From assembly GCA_025050535.1 (NCBI GenBank), contig JALBVF010000003.1, positions 248,001 through 312,000 of the forward strand: a stretch of 64,000 nt of DNA. The letters run 5' to 3'. Of this stretch, positions 31,098 through 43,206 are shown piece after piece (positions within the stretch are counted from its first letter, which is position 1; every line of letters starts with the position of its first letter). The position numbers and the translations under genes were made by a program. The notes beneath the pieces are model-generated. The model did not search any database, was not told where the DNA came from, and saw only the letters and a program-made list of their open reading frames with translations. Source of the stretch: Candidatus Protistibacter heckmannii. Its GTDB lineage: Bacteria > Pseudomonadota > Gammaproteobacteria > Burkholderiales > Burkholderiaceae.

Positions 31098-32105
31098 ATG
31101 CTCCATCCTTCCGCGGCCCTGTTCGAAGGCGAGGCAGCGCCTGCAAGCCTGCCCGTCTGCGATCACTACGCGGGCTCGGAAAAGCTGATGCGCAAGTCGC
31201 TGGCCCTGCAGCAGGAACTGGGGCCGGTCTTCGACATCACGCTGGACTGCGAGGATGGAGCCGCGGTCGGGGCCGAGGAGGCGCATGCGCGCCTGGCCGC
31301 CGGCCTGATCAATTCCGACGAGAACAGCTATGGCCGCGTGGGCGTGCGCGCGCACGACACCGGCCATGCCGCCTTCCGCCAGGATGTGGACATTCTGGTG
31401 AGCACCGCCGGCGCACACATGGCCTTCCTGGTCCTGCCCAAGGTACGCGGCGCGGACGAAGTGCGCGAGGCCATCGACCTCGTCAACGCCACGGCCAAGG
31501 CCGCCGGCATCGCCCGGCGCATTCCCGTGCACGTGCTCATCGAAACCCATTCCGCCCTGCGCGAGGCGCACGACATCGCGGCGCTGCCCCAGGTGGAATG
31601 CCTGAGCTTCGGCCTGATGGATTTCGTCTCCGCCCACCACGGCGCGATCCCCGCCTCGGCCATGGGCCCCGACCAGTTCTCGCATCCGCTCATTGCGCGC
31701 GCCATGCTCGAAATCGCCGCCGCCTGCCATGCCCACGGCAAGGTGCCTTCGCACAACGTCACCACCAACATCAGCGACCCGTCCGTCGCCGGCGACGACG
31801 CCCGGCACGCACGCCTGGAATTCGGCTACACCCGAAAGTGGAGCATCCATCCGTCGCAGATCAAGCCCATCGTCGCGGCCTTCGCGCCCGCGAGCGAGGA
31901 GATCGCCGAGGCCGGCGACATCCTCGCTGCCGCGCAGCACGCCGGCTGGGGTCCGATCCGCCACGCCGACAAGCTCCACGACCGGGCCAGCTACCGCTAC
32001 TATTGGTCCGTCCTGCGGCGCGCGCACGCCACCGGCGCCGCCATGCCCGACGGCCTGCGCACGCGCTTCTTCGGCCAGCCCGTCCTGCAAGCGGTGCCGC
32101 AATAA
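31098..32105 (+). CDS. CitE-like HpcH/HpaI-family CoA-ester lyase
   Basis: This is a TIM-barrel member of the citrate lyase beta / malyl-CoA lyase superfamily. The start is at ATG 31098, 7 bp after the mdh stop, giving 335 residues. The Mg-binding acidic cluster is ITLDCEDGAAVGAEEAHA, followed by IETHSALREAHDIAAL, a second acidic site in LSFGLMDFVSAHHGAIP, and KWSIHPSQIKPI near the C-terminus. No citrate lyase alpha or gamma genes are nearby, so it is unlikely to be part of a citrate lyase complex. A malyl-, citramalyl- or beta-methylmalyl-CoA lyase or thioesterase is more likely, but the substrate cannot be read from sequence. Confidence 0.82.
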   Translation: MLHPSAALFEGEAAPASLPVCDHYAGSEKLMRKSLALQQELGPVFDITLDCEDGAAVGAEEAHARLAAGLINSDENSYGRVGVRAHDTGHAAFRQDVDILVSTAGAHMAFLVLPKVRGADEVREAIDLVNATAKAAGIARRIPVHVLIETHSALREAHDIAALPQVECLSFGLMDFVSAHHGAIPASAMGPDQFSHPLIARAMLEIAAACHAHGKVPSHNVTTNISDPSVAGDDARHARLEFGYTRKWSIHPSQIKPIVAAFAPASEEIAEAGDILAAAQHAGWGPIRHADKLHDRASYRYYWSVLRRAHATGAAMPDGLRTRFFGQPVLQAVPQ

Positions 32106-32109
32106 CAGT

Positions 32110-32690
32110 ATGGAGACTCTCATGGCGCTGCATCCACGCGAACTCTTCGGCCCGACGACGACGGCCCTGCTTTTTTCCGTCTTCGGCGCGCTGCTCTGCC
32201 CCTCGCCCGCCGCCGCCCAGACCAAGGCCAGGGAAAAACCGCCGTCCACACCGCGGACGCCGGCGGCACGCCCGGCGCCGGCAAGGGCGAGATGTGGCAA
32301 TGCGAGCTGGGCAACAGCCTTCAGCTCCAGGGCGACATCGCCGAGGACGAGCAACTGCAGATGCATTGGAAGGGCAAGAACTACAACCTGCCGCGCCAAG
32401 CCACGGTCACCGGCACCGAGTTCTGGTTCGATCCGGAAAGCGGCATGGATCTGGTGATCGTGCCGCGCAAGGCCATGCTCTTCAACCGCAAGGTCGGCAC
32501 CCGTCTCGCCGACGACTGCAAGACCATCGCCATGTGGGTCGGCACCACCGCGCCGACCCACAGCGAAAAATTCCAGGCCGCGCAGGCGCTGGCCGCCCCC
32601 CAAGAATTAATCGACCGAGGACCTCCCATGCCTGCCCATCCCCGGCCGCTTATGACTCCCCTCCCCCTCTCCCCCATCAGTAGGAGCTAG
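32110..32690 (+). pseudogene. Hypothetical periplasmic protein, broken in a poly-A run
   Basis: I do not recognise the family. An N-terminal signal peptide (METLMALHPRELFG then a hydrophobic core, cleavage after AAA) reads in one frame to the A-run at 32232-32236. The rest (KTAVHTADAGGTPGAGKGEM, then WQCELGNSLQLQGDIAEDEQ and so on to RKVGTRLADDCKT) reads in another. Restoring one A joins the two. The body is about 100 residues with two Cys, CELGNSL and DDCKT, that could form a disulfide. It lies 4 bp after the lyase gene and its stop is 1 bp before acnA. The last ~40 codons are Pro-rich and look unconserved. Confidence 0.65.
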
Positions 32691-32691
32691 C

Positions 32692-35400
<2,709 letters not shown>

Positions 35401-35432
35401 GTCTCGCCCGAGCATTAATCCGCCGTCCGGCC

Positions 35433-35467
35433 GCGCAGGCCGGCGGCGCAGGCCGGCGGCGCAGGCG
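35433..35467. repeat. 13-bp tandem repeat (about 2.7 copies) after acnA
   Basis: The unit GCGCAGGCCGGCG occurs twice exactly and then partly, immediately before the acnA terminator. It is likely a slippage product in a GC-rich spacer. Confidence 0.8.
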
Positions 35468-35468
35468 A

Positions 35469-35494
35469 AGCCGCCCCACGGGGCGGCTTTTTTT
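35469..35494 (+). terminator. Rho-independent terminator after acnA
   Basis: The stem AAGCCGCCCC / GGGGCGGCTT with a short AC loop is followed by a T-run and lies about 70 bp after the acnA stop. It should end the mdh-acnA transcript. Confidence 0.88.
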
Positions 35495-35543
35495 ATCGGT
35501 AGAGGTACACTATAGACTTCCGACTCCCTAGACTGAAAGCACC

Positions 35544-36743
35544 ATGGCAGGTCTGCGTTCCAAACCCAAGCAACGACTTTCTTCCGACGCGGATCAGCTC
35601 GTCGGTCAGGCGCTGGCGCTGTCCGCCTCGGGCAGCCGGCTCGAGGACGCCTTCTGGGAAGGCAAGCTCAGCGCGCGCATCTCCCAGCTCCTGAAAAACG
35701 GCAGCCAGGCTTCGATCGACGCCGCGCTCGACCATCTCTACCGTCACAACATCGACGCCTATGAAGCCCTGGCCGAACTGTCGCAGGCGATGGCCGAATC
35801 GATCACGGTCGAGCACGAAGGAGCGCAATGGCAGGTGCTGCTGCTCGCCTGCCCCATCCTCGCCCACACCCGCTACGCGATTCCCTCGGGCACGATCAAG
35901 GGCGAGCTCGCGCTCAGCCTCTCGGCCCATCTGCGCGCCCATGTGCTGGCGCACGACGCCCGCATCGCGCTGGCGCCCTATCTGTACAGCATCGATCAAC
36001 TGCCGCGCAATCACGCCGAAGTCAGCAGCCTGCTGGGCAGGCTCTCGCTCTCCGCCGTGTCCGGCGCCACGCCCAAGCTCGACCTGAAGGACCTGCCCGA
36101 GACCGCGCCCGTGCTGGCCGATCCGCGCTATCTGCTCGCCGCCGTAGCAGTGCCGGCTGGCGGCGCGCTCTACCGCTGGCAGGAAGAAGGTTCCGACTAC
36201 GCCGAACGCAGCGCCTGCCTCGATCAATGGCGCGACCAGTCGCGCCCGCTGCTCTCCATGCTGCTGCCCGGCTGTGAATTCGATCTGCTGCTGCCCGACG
36301 CCTTCTTCATCAGCTGCCGCGAAGCCGACCGCCAGATCCGGCCGCTCACCACCCAGTCCGCGGTCAACTATCTGCAGGCCACGCTGAGCCTTTCGCCGGT
36401 GGGCATCTCGGCCGTCATCGGCTCCTTCGGCGAGGAACGCACTGACGAATACCGCATCGCCTTCACCGCAAAGGGCGACCGCGACGTCATATACGGCGTC
36501 GTCTGGCCGCTCTACAACGGCGAGGACGGCAAAGGCGACATCGGCGACCGCAACAACCCCCTGGGCCAGATCAACGAGCATCTGCGCGCCTGCGGCGTGG
36601 AGGACATCTCCGTGCACAGCGCCCTGCTCGAGCCCGACTATTGCGAAGATTGCGGCACGCCGCTCTACGTGGACCGCGCCGGCGAGTTGGTGCACGCCGA
36701 AATGCCGGACGACGCGCCCAGCCAGCAGCCGCTGTTTCACTGA
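35544..36743 (+). CDS. DUF2863 family protein
   Basis: This is a 399-residue protein of a family I know only as conserved in Burkholderiales, with no assigned function. The N-terminus is basic (MAGLRSKPKQRLSSDADQLV). A helix-rich part (about 20-100) is followed by a mixed domain with WQVLLLACPILAHTRYAIPSG and by ITVEHEGAQ upstream of it. Near the C-terminus there is a zinc-knuckle-like YCEDCGTPLYVDRAGELVHA. There are no membrane spans or signal peptide, so it is likely cytosolic. It has its own start after the acnA terminator. No damage is visible. Confidence 0.75.
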   Translation: MAGLRSKPKQRLSSDADQLVGQALALSASGSRLEDAFWEGKLSARISQLLKNGSQASIDAALDHLYRHNIDAYEALAELSQAMAESITVEHEGAQWQVLLLACPILAHTRYAIPSGTIKGELALSLSAHLRAHVLAHDARIALAPYLYSIDQLPRNHAEVSSLLGRLSLSAVSGATPKLDLKDLPETAPVLADPRYLLAAVAVPAGGALYRWQEEGSDYAERSACLDQWRDQSRPLLSMLLPGCEFDLLLPDAFFISCREADRQIRPLTTQSAVNYLQATLSLSPVGISAVIGSFGEERTDEYRIAFTAKGDRDVIYGVVWPLYNGEDGKGDIGDRNNPLGQINEHLRACGVEDISVHSALLEPDYCEDCGTPLYVDRAGELVHAEMPDDAPSQQPLFH

Positions 36744-36758
36744 GCCACTGAGGCCGGA

Positions 36759-37544
36759 TCAAGCCTGCTTGCGGCGGAACACCCAGGTGTCGTCGCTGGA
36801 GGCGGTGGGGGCGAAGCGGTAGCCCTCGCTGTCGAAGCCCTTGATCTTCTCGGGGTCCTGGATGCGGTGGTCGACGACGTAGCGCGTCATCAGCCCGCGC
36901 GCCTTCTTGGCGAAGAAGGACACGATCTTGTAGCTCGCGCCGCGCGCGTTCACCGACCAATCCGCGAACACCGGCGTCACCACGCGCCCGCGCAGCAGCG
37001 GCGGCTTCACCGCCTTGAAATATTCATTCGAGGCCAGATTCACCAGCACCTGGTGCTTCTGCTTGGCCAGCACCGCGTTTAGCGCCGCCGTCACCCGTTC
37101 GCCCCAGTAGGCGTAGAGATCCTTGCCGCGGGCGTTGGGCAGGCGCGTGCCCATCTCCAGCCGGTAGGGCTGCATCCAGTCCAGCGGCTTGAGCACGCCG
37201 TACAGGCCCGAGAGGATGCGCACATGCTGCTGGGCGAATTCCAACCCCTTGGCGCTCAGCTCGCGGGCCTTCAGGCCGTCGTAGACGTCGCCGTCGAAGG
37301 CCAGCACCGCCTGGCGGGAATTCTCCTCGCTGAACTCCGGCGACCAGGAGGCGAAGCGGTTCGCGTTGAGTACCGACAGCCCGTCGGAAATGCTCATCAG
37401 TGTGCCAATCTGCGCCGGCGATAGCTTGCGCAGCTGTTCCACCAGCGCGGCGGAATCGTCGATGAAATCGGGCAGGGTGTGCAGCGCCTTGGGCAGGGGC
37501 GAGGTGTAGTCGAGGGACTTGGCGGGGGACAGGACAATCAGCAT
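36759..37544 (-). CDS. yaaA: Peroxide stress protein YaaA (DUF328/UPF0246)
   Basis: YaaA-family proteins help limit free iron and oxidative damage under peroxide stress, and the fold has been reported to bind DNA. The start [18 protein letters not shown] (37544) is the family N-terminus; upstream in-frame codons are not family-like. The product is 261 residues, with [36 protein letters not shown] and [15 protein letters not shown]. It is convergent with the DUF2863 gene and divergent from a PIN-domain gene, with only 40 bp between them. It appears intact. Confidence 0.92.
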   Translation of the reverse strand: MLIVLSPAKSLDYTSPLPKALHTLPDFIDDSAALVEQLRKLSPAQIGTLMSISDGLSVLNANRFASWSPEFSEENSRQAVLAFDGDVYDGLKARELSAKGLEFAQQHVRILSGLYGVLKPLDWMQPYRLEMGTRLPNARGKDLYAYWGERVTAALNAVLAKQKHQVLVNLASNEYFKAVKPPLLRGRVVTPVFADWSVNARGASYKIVSFFAKKARGLMTRYVVDHRIQDPEKIKGFDSEGYRFAPTASSDDTWVFRRKQA

Positions 37545-37584
37545 GGCAGAATCATAGCAATAGTCATCTGTACGCATTCTACCC

Positions 37585-38067
37585 ATGCCCGTCCCGCCCT
37601 CCTTCACTGCAAGCGGCGCGCCCGTCGCCGTGCTCGACTCCAACATCTGGGTCGACATCCTCGTCTTCGACGACCCCGTCAGCCGCCCCATCCGCGCTGC
37701 CCTCGAACAGGGCCGGCTGCGCGCGCCGATCGACTCCGCCTGCCGCGAGGAGCTGCGACGCGTGCTCGGCTATCCGCAGTTCGCCCACCTCCATGTCGAC
37801 GAGGCGCAGGCCATGGCCTGGCTCGACAGCCACACCGAAACGCACGTCCCCGGCGCGCCGCCGCAGACGGCGCCCCGCCCGCTGCCCGTGTGCAAGGACC
37901 GCGACGACCAGAAGTTCATCGATCTGGCGCGCGACGCCGGCGCCGGCTATCTCGTCTCCAAGGACCGCGCTGTGCTCAAGCTCGCTGGCCGGCTCAAACA
38001 TTTCGGCATGCTTGTGCTCAAGCCGGAAGCTTTCATCAAATTACTCGGGGAAATGGAACCGGGCTGA
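37585..38067 (+). CDS. PIN-domain protein, putative toxin-like ribonuclease
   Basis: PIN domains are metal-dependent RNases, often toxins. The 160-residue product has the acidic active-site pattern: Asp18 in [12 protein letters not shown], a Glu in [13 protein letters not shown], Asp residues in [17 protein letters not shown] and Asp in [12 protein letters not shown]. It resembles the family annotated as 'putative toxin-antitoxin toxin component, PIN family' in proteobacteria. No antitoxin-sized gene lies next to it: upstream is yaaA on the other strand and downstream a large hypothetical 45 bp away. The toxin role is therefore only a family-level inference. Confidence 0.8.
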   Translation: MPVPPSFTASGAPVAVLDSNIWVDILVFDDPVSRPIRAALEQGRLRAPIDSACREELRRVLGYPQFAHLHVDEAQAMAWLDSHTETHVPGAPPQTAPRPLPVCKDRDDQKFIDLARDAGAGYLVSKDRAVLKLAGRLKHFGMLVLKPEAFIKLLGEMEPG

Positions 38068-38112
38068 GCGCGCCATGAACATATCGGGCCCACCAAATCG
38101 CAGGGAGCGATC

Positions 38113-40084
38113 ATGTTCAGCGTTTCACACAGCCATCCGGCCAGGCCCACCATCGCGCCGCCGGCCCCGCCCGACGATCCTCGTCCGCCCACGCCGCAGG
38201 CCACGCTGTCGGCCGCCGCCGAATTCCAGTTCCAACCCATCGACGCTCCCATCCTGGTGAGAGAGGCGCAGCCCGTCTCGTGGACGGACCGCATCCGCGG
38301 CATGGTGCACATCGGCAGCTGGATGCTCAGCGACACCCTCGCCCAGGCCTGGGCCGGCGGCGGCTCCACGATCTCAACGCTGCGCGCGAGCCTGCCCGGC
38401 ATGCTGACCAGCGGCAGACAGGCCGCCTACCAGCTACCGCACACGCCCCTGGAGGCGCGGGCCGGTGCCCAGAGCGGGACAGCGCCCGGCGCGCCGCCGC
38501 AGGATGCCGAGGCCGCCGCATCGGCCCTGCCCGACATGCCGCTCAACGCCATCGAGAGGGAGCGCATCATCGCCGCCGGCGGCGGCTGCGCCTTTCTGCG
38601 CGATTGCGCGGGCACCTTGGCAGGCGTCGTGGCCGCAGCCCTGGTGCGCGGCGAACTGATCCGCCATCCGCAGGAACTGCGCACCTACGTGACGCCGCTC
38701 CTGACCACGCTCAGCGCCGCCGCGGGCGGCATCATCGCCGGCGGCGCGGCGGGCGACATCGCCGCAGAATCGGAGCGCAACGTCCTGTTGGTCGCGCTGG
38801 CAGCCATCGCCGGCATGGCGCTCGGCCTGGCGCCAACGGCCCTCGCCGGGAGAACGGGAAGCCGAAGGGCGCTGGCCGAGCTCGCCACCGCGCAGACTGC
38901 GGCTATCACCGGCGCCCTCGCGCGCGACACGGTGCAGTACGCCTTCCTGAAGACCGGGCCGCGCGTGATGGTGGTCGGGCCGCCGACCATCCTGCCGCCG
39001 CTCGTCTCCATGGCACCCTACGCCCTCATCCTGCTCGCGGTCCACGCCCAGTTCCTCACGCTCGCGCGTTCGCTGCTGGGCGGCGGCGCGGGGGCGGCCG
39101 GCGCCCTGCCCTTCGGCACGGCTTCGGCCAACGTCAACGCCTTCAGTGCGCCCCTTTTCAACGACACCGCCGCCGCCAACGCCAGCTTCCTGTCGGCGCT
39201 GCACCAGCAAGATCCGCTGGAAGCCGTCGAGGCGCTCACGCCGTATTGGCAAGCCGTCGGCAACGCAATTGCGCTGGGCCTGCCCGCCGTCCTGGCCGAA
39301 GCGCGCGCCGCCTTCGCCGGCGTGGCGGCGTGCGTGCTCTACTTCAGCAGCCACGTGCAATATGAAAACAACCTGGTCCGGCCGTCGATCCCCAGCATCC
39401 AGCCGATCGCCTTCGCCTCCACGGCGCGCTTCGCCGCCTCCGCCATCGGCCTGACCAGCGGCCCGCTCATGGCCATCGCCCCCATCGGGGATCACGCGCG
39501 GCAGATGGTCGTTTCGCTGAACATCTCCGCGACCGAGCTGCGCAGCTGGGCGGCCACACATGCGATTCGCAGCATGGCGCGCACCATCGTCACGATGGAA
39601 AGCTGGACGCCGGGTCTGGAGGAAGGGGTCGCCTACCGGCAGCGGCCCATCTCCGCCCTGCCGCCGCTGAGAATCCGAGAGGAAGGCGCGACGCCGCAGG
39701 TGGCCATCGACGCCAAGGCCTGGCTTGCCGCCGCTCGGCGTCAATTTCCACGGCCGGCTCTCGCGCCCCGGATCGCGGGCCGCGACGCCGGTCGCAAGCA
39801 AGGAAGGCGCGCCGCCCAAGACCAGCATCGTGATCACGTCGGAGAACAACGAGACGACCATTCAGGACGTCAACAACAGGTCGGGAAGCGACGCCTCGCC
39901 GTCGGCGGACAGACGCTGCAGATCAGCAGCAGCTCATCGACCGGGCCCAGCCTGCATTCCGCGAGCCCGTCCACGCTGCGCCTGGACAGATTCCGCCTCA
40001 TGCCCGGTCTGGCGGCGCCTGCGGTGCGCCCGGCAGCCGCTCGCCGTCCCCGGAACAGGTGCGGGTGCAAGTGCAGCGGCACTG
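38113..40084 (+). pseudogene. Large Ala/Pro-rich hypothetical membrane protein with broken C-terminus
   Basis: I do not recognise the family. AGGGAG lies 8 nt before the ATG. Residues 1-35 are Pro-rich and unstructured (PARPTIAPPAPPDDPRPPTP). No signal peptide is seen. Hydrophobic Ala/Gly segments occur at about 170-185, 200-220, 225-245, 300-320, 395-405 and 415-435, with conserved-looking pieces such as LSALHQQDPLEAVEALTPYW. The frame changes near 39725 (to LPPLGVNFHGRLS and KTSIVITSENNETTIQDVNN) and again near 39900, ending as PSPEQVRVQVQRH at TGA 40082-40084. The first ~535 residues could still be made. The composition (disordered Pro-rich head, hydrophobic helices, no export signal) would fit a type III effector or translocator-like protein, but this is speculation. 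Confidence 0.55.
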
Positions 40085-40100
40085 AGGCCGCCGCGCGGAC

Positions 40101-40742
40101 TCAGTTCTTCGCCTGACCCGACAGCAGCACGGCGGTGTTCTCCTTGCGGTCCGCGTTGATTTTCTGCATCGAGGGCTTCTCGTTCATCATCTTGACGTAG
40201 TCGCGCACCGGAAGATCTTCGAGAAAATCGCGGCCGTAGATGATCTTGGTCGCCATGCTCACCAGGGGCAGATGGGTGATCGCCGAGCAGTCGGCGATGG
40301 TGAACTCCGCGCCGGCCACATAGGGAGTGAATTGCGCCAGCTTGGCAAAGCCGGCGATGTTCTTGGTCAGCAGCTTTTCGGTGCGGCGCTTCACCTCGTC
40401 GCTGACCGTGCCGCTGAAGAAGGCTTCGGGATAGATCTCACGCACCACGATCTCGAGATGCAGGTTCAGGAAAATCTCCAGTTCGCGCACCTTGGAGCGC
40501 TGATAGGGATCCTTGGGCAGCAGCGGCTTGTCGGGATAGTTGTCCTCGATGTACTCGAGGATCACCTCGGATTCGCAGAACATCCCGTCCTTGGTTTCGA
40601 CATAAGGCTCCTTTCGCAGGGGCGAGGGATTGCCCTCGCCGCTCCAGACCAGTTTTTCCTCGAAATCCCCCCCTTTTTCCATCAAGGCCAGCTTGACCTT
40701 GTTGTGGTAGTTGCTGGCTGCGAAGCCGCACAATTTCAGCAT
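40101..40742 (-). CDS. Glutathione S-transferase family protein
   Basis: This is a GST-fold protein with an N-terminal thioredoxin-like domain (about 1-80; LCGFAASNYHNKVKLALMEK and the glutathione-contact CESEVILEYIEDNYP) and an all-helical C-terminal domain (ELEIFLNLHLEIVV and GAEFTIADCSAITHLPL). The start at 40742 (MLKLCGF) is chosen because GGAG sits 7 nt upstream, too close to the alternative ATG two codons earlier. The product is 213 residues. It is convergent with the hypothetical gene before it. Ser or Tyr in SNYHN could be the catalytic residue. It appears intact. Confidence 0.85.
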   Translation of the reverse strand: MLKLCGFAASNYHNKVKLALMEKGGDFEEKLVWSGEGNPSPLRKEPYVETKDGMFCESEVILEYIEDNYPDKPLLPKDPYQRSKVRELEIFLNLHLEIVVREIYPEAFFSGTVSDEVKRRTEKLLTKNIAGFAKLAQFTPYVAGAEFTIADCSAITHLPLVSMATKIIYGRDFLEDLPVRDYVKMMNEKPSMQKINADRKENTAVLLSGQAKN

Positions 40743-40843
40743 TTTCATCTCCTCGGCTGGATATACTTGGGGGCTGCTCGGTGTTTGCTCCGCCACATAA
40801 AATAGCACGACCGTTCTAATTTTTATTTTTTATTTTAAAAAAA

Positions 40844-42380
40844 TTAACACCGCAAGTCAAGTCCGCTCCGCAAATTCTAACTGTCGGCATCGACGACACC
40901 GGCGCCATGGGCCGCGGCATCGCCCAGATCTCCGTGCTCGGCGGCCTCTCCGTGCGCCTCTACGACACGCGCGCCGAAGCCATCGTCGCCGCGCTCGCCG
41001 ACCTCAAGAACACCCTCGGAAAACTCGTCGAGAAGGGCCGCCTGGGCGCGGCCGAGGCCGACAAGGCGCTGGCCGCGCTGCAGCCGGCGGACAGCATGCA
41101 GGCCATGGCCGGCCGCGACCTCGTGGTCGAGGCCATCGTCGAAAAGCTCGAAGCCAAGCGCGAACTCTTCAAGGCGCTGGAGCCCATCGTCGGCCCGTAC
41201 TGCATCCTCGCCACCAACACCTCCTCGCTGTCGGTCACGGCATCGCCGCCGCCTGCGAGCATCCTGGCCACGTCGCGGGCTTCCACTTCTTCAACCCCGT
41301 GCCGCTGATGAAGGTCGTCGAAGTCATCGACGGTGTGCGCACCGAACCGGCCGCCGCCGACGCGCTGAGCTCGCTCTCGCGCAAGATGGGCCACACGCCC
41401 GTGCGCTGCCTGGACATGCCCGGCTTCGTCGTCAACCACGCCGGCCGCGGCCTGGGCACCGAAGGCCTGCGCATCGTGCAGGAAGGCATCGCCGACTTCG
41501 CCACCGTGGACGCGATCATGCGCGAGCAGGCCGGCTTCAAAATGGGCCCCTTCGAGCTGATGGACCTCACCGCGCTCGACGTCTCGCATCCGATGATGGA
41601 ATCGATCTACGACCAGTTCTACCAGGAGCCGCGCTTCCGCCCCTCGCCGATCACCGCGCTGCGCCTGGCCGGCGGCCTGCTCGACCGCAAGACCGGCGCC
41701 GGCTTCTACCGCTATGAGAACGGCGCCAAGCAGGTCCCCGCCGAAGCCCCCTAGAGCGCCGCGCGCCCGGCCTCGGTCTGGATCAGCCGCAATAGCCCCG
41801 AAGGCTACGCCGCCGCCAGCGCCATGCTCGAAAAGCTCGGTGCCAAACTCGAGAACGGCGAGATGCCCTCGGCCGACGCGCTGATCATCGTCACGCCCTT
41901 CGGTGGCGACACCACCAGTTGCGTGAGCAGCCAGGGCCTGGACGCCAAGCGCACCCTGGCGCTGGACAGCCTGATCCCCTTCGAGATCGCCAAGCGCCGC
42001 GTGCTGATGACCAATCCGCTCACCGGCCCCGAGGCGCGTGAGGCCGCCCGCGGCCTCACGCCGCGGATGGCGTGCCCGTCTCGGTGATCCGCGACTCCAC
42101 CGGCTTCGTCGCCCAGCGCATCCTTGCGACCATCGTCAACATCGCCTGCGACATCGCCCAGCAGCGCATCACCACGCCCGGCGACATCGATCTGGCAGTG
42201 ACGCTCGGCCTAGGCTATCCCACCGGCCCGCTGGCCCTGGGCAACCGCCTGGGCACGGCGCGCCTGCTGCGCATCCTCGAGTTCATCCAGACGCAGACCG
42301 GCGATCCGTGCTACCGCGCCTCGCACTGGCTGGCGCGCCGCGCCGCGCTCTGCGCCTCGCTACTGCAGGAAGAATCGTGA
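40844..42380 (+). pseudogene. 3-hydroxyacyl-CoA dehydrogenase (PaaH/FadB-like), disrupted
   Basis: This enzyme oxidises 3-hydroxyacyl-CoA with NAD in beta-oxidation or phenylacetate-type degradation. The ancestral frame seems to begin TTA ACA CCG, with no usable start codon. The NAD motif reads VGIDDTGAMGRGIAQI, where the first part of GxGxxG is lost. The frame shifts near 41240 after NTSSLSVT. The next part (HVAGFHFFNPVPLMKVVEV, VKT-type RKMGHTPVRCLDMPGFVVN, and LLDRKTGAGFYRYENG) ends at an in-frame TAG (41752-41754). Reading continues (MLEKLGAKLENGEMPSADAL) to another shift near 42060, and ends DPCYRASHWLARRAALCASL to TGA 42380. It is clearly non-functional. Confidence 0.88.
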
Positions 42381-43168
42381 GCGCCAAGCTGCTGACCGAG
42401 CGCCAGGGCGCCAGGGCGCCACCCTGGTCCTCACGTTCTCCAACCCCGGCGCGCGCAACGCGCTCGGCCCAGAGATGTACAGCGCGGCGATCGAAGCCCT
42501 GGCCACGGCCGGCGGCAATCCCGAGATCCGCGCCCTCGTCCTCACCGGCGCCGACGGCTTCTTCTGCGCCGGCGGCAACCTAAACCGCCTGCTCGACAAC
42601 CGCAGCAAGGACAAGTCGGTGCAGGCCGCCTCCATCGACCAGCTGCACAGCTGGGTCGAAGCCATGCGCGCCTGCCCCAAGCCCATCATCGCCGCGGTCG
42701 AAGGTGCGGCCGCCGGCGCTGGCTTCTCGCTCGCCATGGCCTGCGACCTGATGGTCGCCGCGCGCGACGCCAAATTCGTCATGGCCTATGTGCGCGTCGG
42801 CCTCACGCCCGACGGCGGCGGCTCCTGGCATCTGTCGCGCGCCCTGCCGCGCCAGCTCGCCACCGAGGTCATGATCGAGGGCAAGCCCATCGTCGCCGAA
42901 CGCCTGCACCACTTCGGCATGGTCAACCGTCTGACCGCGCCGGGCGAGGCGCTCAAGGAAGCCCTAGCCTGGGCGGAAGAACTCGCCGGCCTCTCGCCCA
43001 ACGCGGTCGGGCCGCATCAAGGCGCTGGCGGAAGCCGCGCAGACCCAGCCACTCGCCGCCCATCTGAACACTGAGCGCGAGAACTTCGTCGAATCGCTGC
43101 ATCACGACGACGGCCGCGAAGGCATCAGCGCCTTCCTCGAGAAACGCAAACCCAGTTACAGAGTCTGA
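42377..43168 (+). pseudogene. Enoyl-CoA hydratase/isomerase, disrupted by an 8-bp duplication
   Basis: This is a crotonase-family enzyme that hydrates enoyl-CoA. Its GTG start (42377) overlaps the previous gene's TGA. The unit GCGCCAGG is tandemly duplicated at 42400-42415, shifting the frame after LLTERQGA. The rest reads TLVLTFSNPGARNALGPEMY, then the oxyanion loop LTGADGFFCAGGNLNRL and AAVEGAAAGAGFSLAMACDL with the usual catalytic-region VRVGLTPDGGGSWHL. A further change in a G-run near 43013 moves the C-terminus (IKALAEAAQTQPLAAHLNTE onward) back to another frame, ending at TGA 43166-43168. Confidence 0.88.
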
Positions 43169-43206
43169 CGGCCTCCACCCCAGCCCCCCACCGGACAACG
43201 AGAACA

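Noticed and set aside
35433-35467. CRISPR-like or regulatory repeat array after acnA
   Set aside because: The 13-bp units are directly adjacent with no spacers and fewer than three copies; simple slippage in GC-rich DNA is enough.
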